Virus record (IMG/VR): IMGVR_UViG_3300031703_000003 | Location: 1 to 64,000 of that record | DNA length: 64,000 nucleotides | Origin: a virus | Direction: 5' to 3' (one strand) | In this document: positions 17,739-26,400 of the stretch, piece after piece | Layout of the letters: each line of letters begins with the position of its first letter | Numbering within the stretch: the first letter of the stretch is position 1 | Notes under the pieces: model-generated | Database searches by the model: none | What the model saw: the letters and a program-made list of their open reading frames with translations, nothing else | Told to the model about the DNA's origin: nothing | Made by a program: the position numbers and the translations under genes

Positions 17739-18720
17739 TGTTCTCTCCATAATAGTTTACTGTTAGCTTTGTATTCTTAAAAGTAAAAACTGGATTAGCT
17801 GGCCAGTTTGTAGGCAAGTCTAACTTTATTTCATTGTTAAGCAATTTATTTGTACTAACTGTTAGTGTAGTCACATAGTTGTCTACGTATGTATCCGATA
17901 TATGCAACTCAAGTCGTTTCTTGTTCTCAAAATAGTATAACATGTCTTTTGATATTTTACTATCGATAATTAACATATCATTTAATATATACATATTTAT
18001 GTGAGATATTTCTGACACGTTTGCAGATTGATATAATCTTTCATTGTCAAGTGATGATTCGTGTGGCACATCAGTAAACTCAATGCCGTAGTTTTTAAAC
18101 ACAGGCTTTGTGTATACACTAACATCATCCCAACTATTAATGTGCTTCATGATTTTGTGTGGCACATCAAATGTTAATGATGACTCAGTTAATAACTCAA
18201 CAGGGTCAACAGGAACGATCCCAATTAAATAATCAGGATCGTTCTTTTTGCAAATATAAAGATTAAGTAGATTCTGTTCTGCATTCTTAATAGTATTAAT
18301 TTGTCCAAGATTAAGTGCCTGGCGAATATTTGCAAAGTTTATTGTAACGTGTATTTGGTTAAGGTCTCTTGTGATTTTAATATACATATCACACGTAGAA
18401 GGTTCTTGTCCTTGTTTGATTGCATTTAATTGTGTGTTTCTGGATTGTAAAACTAGCGTAGTGCTTTTAACATCAATGTCCCATGATTGAATTGATTCAT
18501 CCCAATGCATTGCATATTTGCTAATATTTTTTGATCCAGTTATTAACTCTTGGCAAACATTGTTTGTAGTAACTGATACAATGTCGTCTGGCGTTGTTGC
18601 TTTAATAACTCGTGGGCTTACACTGATAATACGCCCGTTTTCTTTTTTAGACTTTACCCACCATCGTTGATTGTTGTGCTCGCTACTTTGTAACGTTTGT
18701 GTAATGTTGTTGCTGTTCAT
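17722..18720 (-). CDS. Unknown protein in the glycan operon
   Basis: A 332-residue protein I do not recognise. It is rich in Asn, Ile, Thr and Ser with many alternating hydrophobic stretches, suggesting a mostly beta structure (IHVTINFANIRQ, LTFDVPHKIMKHI, VTTLTVSTNKLLNNEIKLDL). No signal peptide or membrane segment. It sits between two glycosyltransferase-like genes, overlapping both (17 and 38 bases), so is probably cotranslated with them. A structural or carbohydrate-binding protein would fit, but nothing proves it. Confidence 0.6.
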   Translation of the reverse strand: MNSNNITQTLQSSEHNNQRWWVKSKKENGRIISVSPRVIKATTPDDIVSVTTNNVCQELITGSKNISKYAMHWDESIQSWDIDVKSTTLVLQSRNTQLNAIKQGQEPSTCDMYIKITRDLNQIHVTINFANIRQALNLGQINTIKNAEQNLLNLYICKKNDPDYLIGIVPVDPVELLTESSLTFDVPHKIMKHINSWDDVSVYTKPVFKNYGIEFTDVPHESSLDNERLYQSANVSEISHINMYILNDMLIIDSKISKDMLYYFENKKRLELHISDTYVDNYVTTLTVSTNKLLNNEIKLDLPTNWPANPVFTFKNTKLTVNYYGENNEQHD

Positions 18721-19525
18721 CAAATATCTCGTCTGTTAAGAATTCGTTGTCGTAATAGTATATAGTGCCGTTGATTGCATAGTTTTGTATTTTTATCTTG
18801 CCTGCTGCACTTGACCAAACGTTTAGTCTATCAGTCCAGTTGCTATCAGCACCTACTCTACTTAGCTTCATATCCACATACGTTAGAATGTTATCATGAT
18901 AACATGTAACATCATTTCCTGTATGTGTAGCAACTAACGAATGCATTATATCTGCGTCGAACAAATCTGGAACATGTTGCGGTGCAACATACAATGCAAA
19001 TACATCTTTCCAGTGTTGAAAATAAACATCTGCTAGCTTAAAGTGTGCTAATGCAATATCAGATCGTTTAAAGAAAAACATGTTACTATACATTATATTA
19101 ATGTTGTATTCTTTATTCAGTTGCAATTGATATTTTGGATTCACAACATTTTGTCTGAAGTCATGTATTTGTGTTGGGAATGCAATGTCATGATGATCCA
19201 CTAAGTAATCCCACAAGCTAGTATGATCCACTTTAACCAATGACTTACAATCAATTGCAATTGTGTTGTTATACGGGCTGGCCCAATACAACTGCCAATC
19301 GTTTTGTCTACAAGTTGTGTGCTTCTTAAATGGTAACTCAGTAACTGCATCGAATCCATCTAAGTACTTCTTTGCTACAGTTTTTAAAGTTGGAACAATA
19401 AGCGTTACACTGGCGCCAGGCATTTTACTTTTAATTGTATATGCGCAGCATTGTGCTTGTCTATATTCGGTTTGGTTTACAGCAATGATTACATACCCAT
19501 TGTCTGCAATGATGTCAGATGTCAT
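18683..19525 (-). CDS. Glycosyltransferase-like protein (GT-A fold suspected)
   Basis: A 280-residue protein. It begins with GYVIIAVNQTEYRQAQCCAY, a first strand and helix, then SVTLIVPTL, and NTIAIDCKSLVKVDHTSLWDYL where GT-A enzymes have their DxD; here the metal motif reads Asp-Cys-Lys, so it is not canonical. YSNMFFFKRSD is a further strand found in such folds. The layout parallels the gene just upstream (19522-20412). Start ATG 19525 overlaps the upstream TGA as ATGA. Function in the glycan pathway is an inference. Confidence 0.5.
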   Translation of the reverse strand: MTSDIIADNGYVIIAVNQTEYRQAQCCAYTIKSKMPGASVTLIVPTLKTVAKKYLDGFDAVTELPFKKHTTCRQNDWQLYWASPYNNTIAIDCKSLVKVDHTSLWDYLVDHHDIAFPTQIHDFRQNVVNPKYQLQLNKEYNINIMYSNMFFFKRSDIALAHFKLADVYFQHWKDVFALYVAPQHVPDLFDADIMHSLVATHTGNDVTCYHDNILTYVDMKLSRVGADSNWTDRLNVWSSAAGKIKIQNYAINGTIYYYDNEFLTDEIFDEQQQHYTNVTK

Positions 19526-20412
19526 TTGAAATGCTCCATTATTTTTGGTCTCATTCTAGCAAGCGCACGTTTGTTCATAACGTGCAAATCTAAATGACTG
19601 TGGTTGATTAATATATTTTTCCAATTCTCTGTGTGGTCATGTCCAAGACAAACCCAGTCTTGCAGATTATGTACATCTACAATATCATCCTTTTGAGAAA
19701 GGTAATACATCGGAGTATCACTGAAGTTACGCACTACGTTGCTATCTTCCATTCCGTTTAAAATATGAACAGCGATGCTTACACAGTAGTCTGTTCTAAA
19801 TAGTTTACCTGGGAAGTTATACAAGAACTGATAGAAGTCGTAGTTATCAGCTACGTGTGCCCATGTATCAAAGAACATTTTACTAAACTCGCCGCGGTCA
19901 AAATACACAACAGTACTCCACCACATTTTAACACCTGCGCCGTACAATACTCTTTCGTTTTGCAGCGGCAGTTCATTTCTTATGCTCCTGGCTTGATCAA
20001 ACATAGACACACCTGCAAATTCAAAACTGCTTAACAAGAACTCATTTTTTACAATATAGTCTGTGTCAAGTAGTAATGTTTGTTCAAATGGGCTGTATTC
20101 CCAAATCTTATGCTTATTGCCGTTTTGGAACTCTGCCTGAAACTCTGTCCACGGACTGTCAAAGTGTCTGCGTATATTGCTAACAACTTCGTCTTTTGTA
20201 ATTTTAATATAATCAAATACGTAGTCGATATCTTCTTCTGTTTGAGACTCTATCATCCAATTGTACGTACCTTGGTCTGTCATTATACAAACAGGCAAAT
20301 CAAGATATTTCTTTACGTATCGAGCTGCTATCATTGCCAGTTCTACATAATCAATTTGTTCATTGTTATATACAAAAAAGCATACGCCTTGTTTATCTTT
20401 GTACTCTATCAT
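19522..20412 (-). CDS. Glycosyltransferase-like protein with DTD motif
   Basis: A 296-residue protein with GVCFFVYNNEQIDYVELAM, then VCIMTDQGTYNW, and QTLLLDTDYIVKNEFLLSS, where DTD is a plausible metal-binding DxD of a GT-A glycosyltransferase. Later blocks include STVVYFDRGEFSKMFFDTW and RTDYCVSIAVHIL. It is probably the first sugar gene of the operon, one base after the stop of the small gene at 20413. Fold call is by motif order only. Confidence 0.6.
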   Translation of the reverse strand: MIEYKDKQGVCFFVYNNEQIDYVELAMIAARYVKKYLDLPVCIMTDQGTYNWMIESQTEEDIDYVFDYIKITKDEVVSNIRRHFDSPWTEFQAEFQNGNKHKIWEYSPFEQTLLLDTDYIVKNEFLLSSFEFAGVSMFDQARSIRNELPLQNERVLYGAGVKMWWSTVVYFDRGEFSKMFFDTWAHVADNYDFYQFLYNFPGKLFRTDYCVSIAVHILNGMEDSNVVRNFSDTPMYYLSQKDDIVDVHNLQDWVCLGHDHTENWKNILINHSHLDLHVMNKRALARMRPKIMEHFK

Positions 20413-20760
20413 TTACCAATCCATTATAGATTTAATATTTCTAGCTTTTCGTAGCTTTGCATATTCAACATCGTATTCTTGCATTGCGCTAGTGTGTGCG
20501 TTAACTAATTTATCAAGCAAATCTGCATAGTCTGTTACTTTAACAGGATTGTCTTTTGAATCCATTAACACACCAGCATTGTGCGTTAGGTCAATCATTG
20601 TTTTCACAAATGCAATTGTTTCTTGGTTTGCAACAAACACACCTGCGTTATGATGCACCAACTGTAGTTGCTGAACACGATTTCTGATGTTTTGTTTTTG
20701 GTTGTTAAGGGTAAGCGTGTAGTTAGAAAAATCTAACGCTTTAGTAAGACGTTCGTCCAT
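20413..20760 (-). CDS. Small unknown protein, first gene of the minus-strand glycan operon
   Basis: A 115-residue, helix-rich, highly charged protein with no recognised domain; ends in KSIMDW. Start ATG 20760 is chosen because GGAG at 20769-20772 is 8 bases before it; an ATG at 20766 would leave only 2 bases. It follows directly a near-consensus sigma70 promoter (20787-20815), so it is the first gene of the transcript that then runs through the sugar genes. It could also belong functionally to the tail-fibre genes upstream. Confidence 0.7.
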   Translation of the reverse strand: MDERLTKALDFSNYTLTLNNQKQNIRNRVQQLQLVHHNAGVFVANQETIAFVKTMIDLTHNAGVLMDSKDNPVKVTDYADLLDKLVNAHTSAMQEYDVEYAKLRKARNIKSIMDW

Positions 20761-20786
20761 ATACATTTCTCCATATTATAATAACT

Positions 20787-20815
20787 ATAATACTATAGAT
20801 AAGAGAATATGTCAA
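20787..20815 (-). promoter_or_regulatory. Sigma70-type promoter of the glycan operon
   Basis: On the minus strand TTGACA (20815-20810), a 17-base spacer and TATTAT (20792-20787). The -35 is a perfect match and the -10 matches five of six. A transcript would start near 20780, just before the ribosome binding site of 20413-20760. This predicts early expression by the unmodified host RNA polymerase. Confidence 0.8.
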
Positions 20816-20827
20816 GTGTTTTTTAAA

Positions 20828-21889
20828 TTAAACTGGGCCCCAGGCTGTGATTTCAGTTATAGTAGGTGCTATTCGTTGAGCAAATACATAGCTTATACTG
20901 TCAACTGTAAAGTATGACGAAGCTACACTGTCAGTGACTGTTGGAGTACTCAGTGGTAACCTATATCCTAAGTTACATACAATGTTAGCATTAACTGGTG
21001 ATTCATCATCTACATCTTCTATTAAGGTAATTGTTAGAAACACTTGGAATTTTCCACTTACCATTTCTGTTCTCAAAGATAGTTGTAGTCTACGAGCTGA
21101 ATATTCACCAGATGAGTAGGCACCGTAGTCGACTGTATCACCTACTAATGAGCCGCCGTCGTTTGCTGCTATATCATATATAATTGTGTCTACTGATTCG
21201 ACTGCATTATAAAATCCACGAAATACAGAACTATTAAATGGAGCATCACCGTCGCCGTCACCATCGTTTGTTGTACTAGTTGCTCCAATTCTAACAACAC
21301 CTAAGTTATCAAAGAACGCATTCCAAACTGCACTAGGCGTGTAGCTGCCGCCATTTGATGTTGACATATCAACTGTAATCTGTCCACCGCTGTTAAAAAA
21401 GTATCTTGCTTCATTGTAATTGCTAAATTCAAACATCTGGGTACACTGTAAGTCGTCTGCCCAGACTAATCCAGCACTGTCAGTAGACGATAATCCAGTG
21501 TCAAGTAATACCGAATCAGCATTAATTAAAAGCTTCATTGTGGTTATTGTAGTACTAATTACATTATATATTGATGTGTACACAGACGCTGATATAGCAG
21601 TGCTTACTGATCGTTTAGGTTGCAACAGTGTTTGATTGCCAGTTATGTGCCAGATGCCAGCGTTAATCTGAGAAAGCAAATGGTTAGTATGGTCTGCTGT
21701 TATGATTGTCTGGGGATCAACTGTGTCTACTTGTGTTTGTCCCCATCCAAATATATGAGTTGTCTTGTCAGTGTCAGATGGCAGTACAGTAGTGTAATCA
21801 TCTGACCACAGTTTATTATAGCTGTCTACTAGTTCGTTGAACTGTGCAGCCGTAATGTTGTTGCCTGTTAGATAATTACCAATTGGCAT
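20828..21889 (-). CDS. Virion structural protein, probable tail fibre or fibre-tip component
   Basis: A 353-residue protein. It starts with a helical block IGNYLTGNNITAAQFNELV and a YNKLW motif seen in fibre proteins, and continues as a Ser/Thr/Asp-rich beta protein (TSTTNDGDGDGDAPFNSSV; DVDDESPVNANIV). There is no enzymatic motif. It is the last gene of the baseplate/fibre transcript, one base after the next fibre-like gene. In related phages this position holds host-contact proteins; that role is an inference. Confidence 0.55.
   Translation of the reverse strand: MPIGNYLTGNNITAAQFNELVDSYNKLWSDDYTTVLPSDTDKTTHIFGWGQTQVDTVDPQTIITADHTNHLLSQINAGIWHITGNQTLLQPKRSVSTAISASVYTSIYNVISTTITTMKLLINADSVLLDTGLSSTDSAGLVWADDLQCTQMFEFSNYNEARYFFNSGGQITVDMSTSNGGSYTPSAVWNAFFDNLGVVRIGATSTTNDGDGDGDAPFNSSVFRGFYNAVESVDTIIYDIAANDGGSLVGDTVDYGAYSSGEYSARRLQLSLRTEMVSGKFQVFLTITLIEDVDDESPVNANIVCNLGYRLPLSTPTVTDSVASSYFTVDSISYVFAQRIAPTITEITAWGPV
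20833..20843 (-). terminator. Possible weak terminator at the end of the fibre block
   Basis: CTGG-GGC-CCAG, a 4-base stem overlapping the last codons of 20828-21889, is followed on the minus strand by TTTAATTT and then the -35 of the next promoter. The stem is short. Confidence 0.3.
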
Positions 21890-21890
21890 G

Positions 21891-22766
21891 TTACTTTACC
21901 CCAACTACGATTTCCACTAACCCAATACCTAAGGTATCTTTATTTTCCAATGCTCTGCCTACAACACGAAACCAATCAACTCCTACTTCTTTTTCATAGT
22001 CCGATAATGCTCGTGCTGTTCCTGGTGTATCACTTGCTACTAGGCGCTGTCCTTTTCGAACCTCACCAATGACTGTACATGGTACACGTCCGTCAAGTGC
22101 TACTGCTACTGTTGTGCCTTTGCACATACTGTTCATTAAGTATGCTGGATTTGTAGAAACAACTCCAAACACCTCTGGGCAATATTCAACTGTTGTTTGT
22201 GTTACTTCAGCTGCTCCACCAATTTTAACTACTGTCCCTGGTGCATACTCTGCATCACTTGTGTAAAGTTCTGCTAAGTCAGCATACTCAGCTGTAGTAG
22301 CTGTTCCGTGTAGCTTCATACCTGGAGCTAGTGTGATACCAGTGTTGATAGTATTAGATGTAAATGCACTTGCTATGTACAAATCTTCTGCTGGATTAAG
22401 TACAAATGCGTCTTTGCTAAACGATGCAATTGCAGTTCCTGCTGATGTAACAACAAAGATGTCATGCATTGCGCCTGTTGTATCTGCGACTAACTTCTGG
22501 TTAAACCCAGTGCCGTTCCATGCTGCGCCGTTCCATACTTTAAGTTGGTTGTTAGCTGAATCAAACCACATCTGGCCTTCAACTCGTTTTGCTAATACAG
22601 GTTCTGCTTTTGCAAAATTTTCTAACAAATCAACAAAGTTTTGCGCAATTGCATCACCGTACCCAAAGTAGTCTTTGCCAACTAATGAAAGACTTGTTTC
22701 TGTATTAATAGTCCCGTACTCAACTGTGATGGTAGGGATTGATTTTGAATTAACTGAATAAGACAT
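21891..22766 (-). CDS. Tail fibre-like protein
   Basis: A 291-residue protein of a type common in aquatic T4-like phages. N-terminal block: SLSLVGKDYFGYGDAIAQNF. It is followed by EGQMWFDSANNQLKVWNG, a short repeated module found in fibre proteins. The C-terminal half has ADLAELYTSDAEYAPGTVV and VFGVVSTNPAYLMNS, the pattern of the C-terminal domains that in several fibres trim or fold the tip (peptidase G2-like; not proven here). A clear ribosome binding site GGAGTATAAAAA precedes ATG 22766. Confidence 0.7.
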   Translation of the reverse strand: MSYSVNSKSIPTITVEYGTINTETSLSLVGKDYFGYGDAIAQNFVDLLENFAKAEPVLAKRVEGQMWFDSANNQLKVWNGAAWNGTGFNQKLVADTTGAMHDIFVVTSAGTAIASFSKDAFVLNPAEDLYIASAFTSNTINTGITLAPGMKLHGTATTAEYADLAELYTSDAEYAPGTVVKIGGAAEVTQTTVEYCPEVFGVVSTNPAYLMNSMCKGTTVAVALDGRVPCTVIGEVRKGQRLVASDTPGTARALSDYEKEVGVDWFRVVGRALENKDTLGIGLVEIVVGVK

Positions 22767-22769
22767 TTT

Positions 22770-23333
22770 TTATACTCCTGCTCTGATTCTAATTGAATAC
22801 AGAATTTCTATTTTTTTATTTATGTTTTTCAGAATAGGGTGAAAAACTAAATGTGTTAAGTGGTGCCCTGTCTCTGTGACTAGAGCAATTTCATTTATTA
22901 CTACATTATCAGATGCATCCTTGAATGCAGCTAATTCTGTATCTAATATAACTTGCACAGTTATATCTGTGTACGGGTTGCTTTCAGCATCCGTCACTGT
23001 AATAGATGTAGTTTGTTTTGTAATTGCGTTGTTGTTAACATCTAAAAATGCATTATACAGGCTACCGTTAACGCCGTCTATTTTTGGATTCTTGTAAGTT
23101 ACATTACCTGATGCATCAATGATTGTAGCGCCGAATCCAAATGCAATCTTATCAATAAAAAACTGATTATCATTTTCTGTTTTGTTTGCTAATGCACTAG
23201 CAACAGCAAATGCAAAGTTCTGAAAGTTAATAGCATTATGCTTATCTAACAGAATTTCGTTAGTGGTCATATCTTTAAATTGAACATGCCCATCTACAGA
23301 AATATTTAATTCTTCGTTGTAATAGTTTTTCAT
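22770..23333 (-). CDS. Virion structural protein, probable fibre connector or baseplate component
   Basis: A 187-residue protein starting KNYYNEELNISVDGHVQF and DKHNAINFQNFAFAVASALANK, blocks I associate with a conserved structural protein of cyanophage-like T4 relatives next to tail fibre genes. The rest is beta-rich. It is the first gene after the giant structural gene and has its own late-type box upstream (23360-23367). No enzymatic motif. Confidence 0.6.
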   Translation of the reverse strand: MKNYYNEELNISVDGHVQFKDMTTNEILLDKHNAINFQNFAFAVASALANKTENDNQFFIDKIAFGFGATIIDASGNVTYKNPKIDGVNGSLYNAFLDVNNNAITKQTTSITVTDAESNPYTDITVQVILDTELAAFKDASDNVVINEIALVTETGHHLTHLVFHPILKNINKKIEILYSIRIRAGV

Positions 23334-23359
23334 TCTTTAGTCGCCTGCTCCTTGTATAC

Positions 23360-23367
23360 TATTTAGC
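23360..23367 (-). promoter_or_regulatory. Variant late promoter box (GCTAAATA)
   Basis: Minus-strand GCTAAATAGTATACAAGGAG stands 27 bases before the start at 23333. CTAAATA differs by one base from the ATAAATA core seen at other late units. AAGGAG follows as ribosome binding site. Confidence 0.35.
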
Positions 23368-23403
23368 ATAAAAGATATCTTACTTTTATGAGGTGCCCAT
23401 TCA

Positions 23404-23428
23404 GTTAGTTGCTGTCTCAGCAACTAAC
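23404..23428. other. Perfect 10-base inverted repeat between the giant gene and the fibre genes
   Basis: GTTAGTTGCT (23404-23413) and AGCAACTAAC (23419-23428) are perfect inverted repeats with a 5-base loop. No T run follows on either strand, so it is not a standard terminator. It may protect or process the mRNA between the giant gene and its downstream genes. Confidence 0.6.
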
Positions 23429-23438
23429 ATCACTCATT

Positions 23439-26400
23439 CTAATTCCACGTAGTAGGTGTAATGTCAGTTGATACCAATGTTGCAATATCTATTTCATTTA
23501 TTACTAACGTTTCTGTTACACCAAGTGTAACTGTGTCTGCTGCTGTAACTGATCGGTTAACTTCGCTAATCTTAACATGAAACGGTTTAATCTCGTTTAC
23601 ATAGTTTTCAATTTGCTGCACACTGTCCTTCTTGTATTTCTTCTGTTGTGTGACTGAACTCTGAACCTCTAGTCTAATATACGATGTTTTCATTGCCCAG
23701 TCAACCTGTTTATTCCTAGTTAGGGTATAATCTATCATACCAAAGAAGAACTCGTTGAATTTGATTGCATGTCTATCTGCAAACAATAATGTACGCAATA
23801 TAACAACTATAGATTTCCACCATGCTGCAATAAACTGGTTGTCCCATGTTACACTATCCCACGGTTCCATATCCCACGTATATGATTTGCCCAAACGTTC
23901 AATGTTCCATTTAATTGCTGCGTTATTCTTTTTAGCTAATACCCAGCCTCTGTCAAGTGTATGAATATAAAACTCAGTACGATCAATTTTGCCTGAGTTA
24001 AGTATTTCTATTCTTGCAGTTTCGTATTCAGTTATATCAAGTGAGTTAAGCTCTTCTATGCTAGACACTTCTGTTATGTATGTGTCCGCTGTATTGTAAT
24101 CAGCTGTAATGTAGTCTGTCCATGACCATGAATTACGTGGAAGCTTATCCTCGAATCCAGGTGCAGTTGCTGCATTATGTAACGCAATTTCGAATCTAGA
24201 ATTATAATCATCATATACGTTAACAGATACAAGCAAACGGTTAATAATATTTAGCGCGTTTAATCTTGCACTTGGAATATCATCAAACCAAGCTTGGCGT
24301 TTTGTTCTGTCACCGCCGTAACGTGCATATGCATGCAAGTTAAAATCTGGTATACGATCTTCGTTTTCATCAATTACTGCTAGGTTGTTTGACAATCCTG
24401 TTACCCAATAGTCTGGAATAACATCTACGTCCTTGCTTAATAACACCCACTGACTATGATTGTTTTCTACTGCTCTATTTAGCTGCACAACAACTGGCTT
24501 CTTTACAAAGTCCCAGATGTCAGATATAATAATACTATCATTGTCAACTACTGAGAACCAGTATATGCCATTGGCACTTGGGTCAGTTATAATATTTTCA
24601 ACTTCGGATGTTGTGATACTCTTACTGCTACTTCCAATTGTTGATTTGTTACGTACCCAAAAGTAGTACACATTTTCGTATTTAGTGACAGTAGGATTCC
24701 ATTCACTTTGCAATGTAAAGTAGTATTCGTTTTGATTTTTTATAGCATCAAATTCATAGTATGCTGTGCCAGATGCTATTACTCCAAACATTGCTGTCTG
24801 TGCTTTTACTGCACTTGCATAGTCATCAGGTGCAACTGAACTCTTTGTCCATTCCCAGATAACAACTTCACTGTCTACAAACTGGCGGCCCCAGTTACTT
24901 GACTTGTCTTTTAGATCGCCTTGGTCATAATCATAATATCTAACCTTGCTAGTATCCCACCAACGCTTGCCAACTTCGCTGTCAGTCCATGCGCTATCAA
25001 CATCCACTTCATATTCTTCTTCAGTTGATGTGTTATATACTGCAACATCATGTACACTCTTAACATCAATTTCTATGTCAGCAACACCAGGTATTATGCC
25101 TCGCATTGGATCAAACAATTCTAAGTCAAGCACAGGAGTATTAGTATCATAATCATATACAGTTATGTTGTCTATGTCAGTGTTTAATATTCTAGTGTAC
25201 TGTTGTCTAACTAATGCTAGTACAGGAGTTAATATTTTAGAAGTTGCATTTGTTGTATAACCTGCACCTGTTATGGCATCTGCACCTGTTGTTGCATATG
25301 CGACGTTGAATACATTAACCGAATCTACATCAGTAGTATCTTTGTCTGTCCATATAAATGCACCAGGAGGAGTGTTCCATTGCACAAGTAACATCGCAGC
25401 GTCACGGTTAGCTATTGTTTCAAATCTATGTGTGCGCAATGTCATTATACTTGGGCATGATCCACATGTATCTATATATTGATCAATGTAGAATTCTTTA
25501 TTGCTACCTAGTTTAGTTACTTTATGTATTCCATCTATGTTAGGAACAGTAGTTGTGTTTAACATCATTACAAAGTCACCAACTGCTAAGTTGTGAGCAA
25601 GCTGTGTTGTAACTTGTGCATCATTGCCGTCCACTGAATGTGTGCCAGCGCATATTCCACATGTTGCATAGTTTACGCCAGATGGATTGTTAGCCAAGTC
25701 TTCTGTGTATAGCTCAGTGTTTTGTACTTGGAATACATTCCATCCGTTAAACTTTGTCTTCAATGCGTTAATTGCAGGCCCTGCGTAATCGGAATCATTT
25801 GCAACCCACACATTAAATAATGCAGGATCCAAGTGACTTATATTTAACCATTCGCTATTTACAAATGTGTTGTCTAGTGTAGAATCAATCAATGATGATA
25901 CTGTGCCTGTTACAAAACCTGCTTGTTGATTGAATATTGTACTTGTAAGTGCAAGAGTGTCGTTAACAGATGTAATTTCAATTTGGTTACTACTGTTTAA
26001 TGCCACAGTGACACCAGCGATATTCGCTGCATTAATTGCAATAATTGCGTCGCTTGCTAGCGTAGGAGCCTGTACTGGATTAGTCACAGCAGCTTTGCTA
26101 GTTGGTAACCCAAAGCTAGTTAATAAACTTCCTGATAATTCTAACAACGATCGCCCTGTGCTTGTAATTCTTAATTTACTACTTGCAGCAGCAGCTATTA
26201 TGTGCGAAGGACTAGCCGAGTTAATTTGGTTAACAATTTGAGCAAGTGATAACGCAATGCCCTGTGTTACAATGGTTGATGGTGTAATAACATTGTATCC
26301 TGTTGCCTTTAATCCAATTAGTGCATTTGTTGCGCTTGGTGTTACTATCAACAAAGATGTTGTATCAGGTGCCCAATATCGTATACGTAGTCTGTTGAAA

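Noticed and set aside
23404-23428. Rho-independent terminator
   Set aside because: Strong stem but no T run on either strand.
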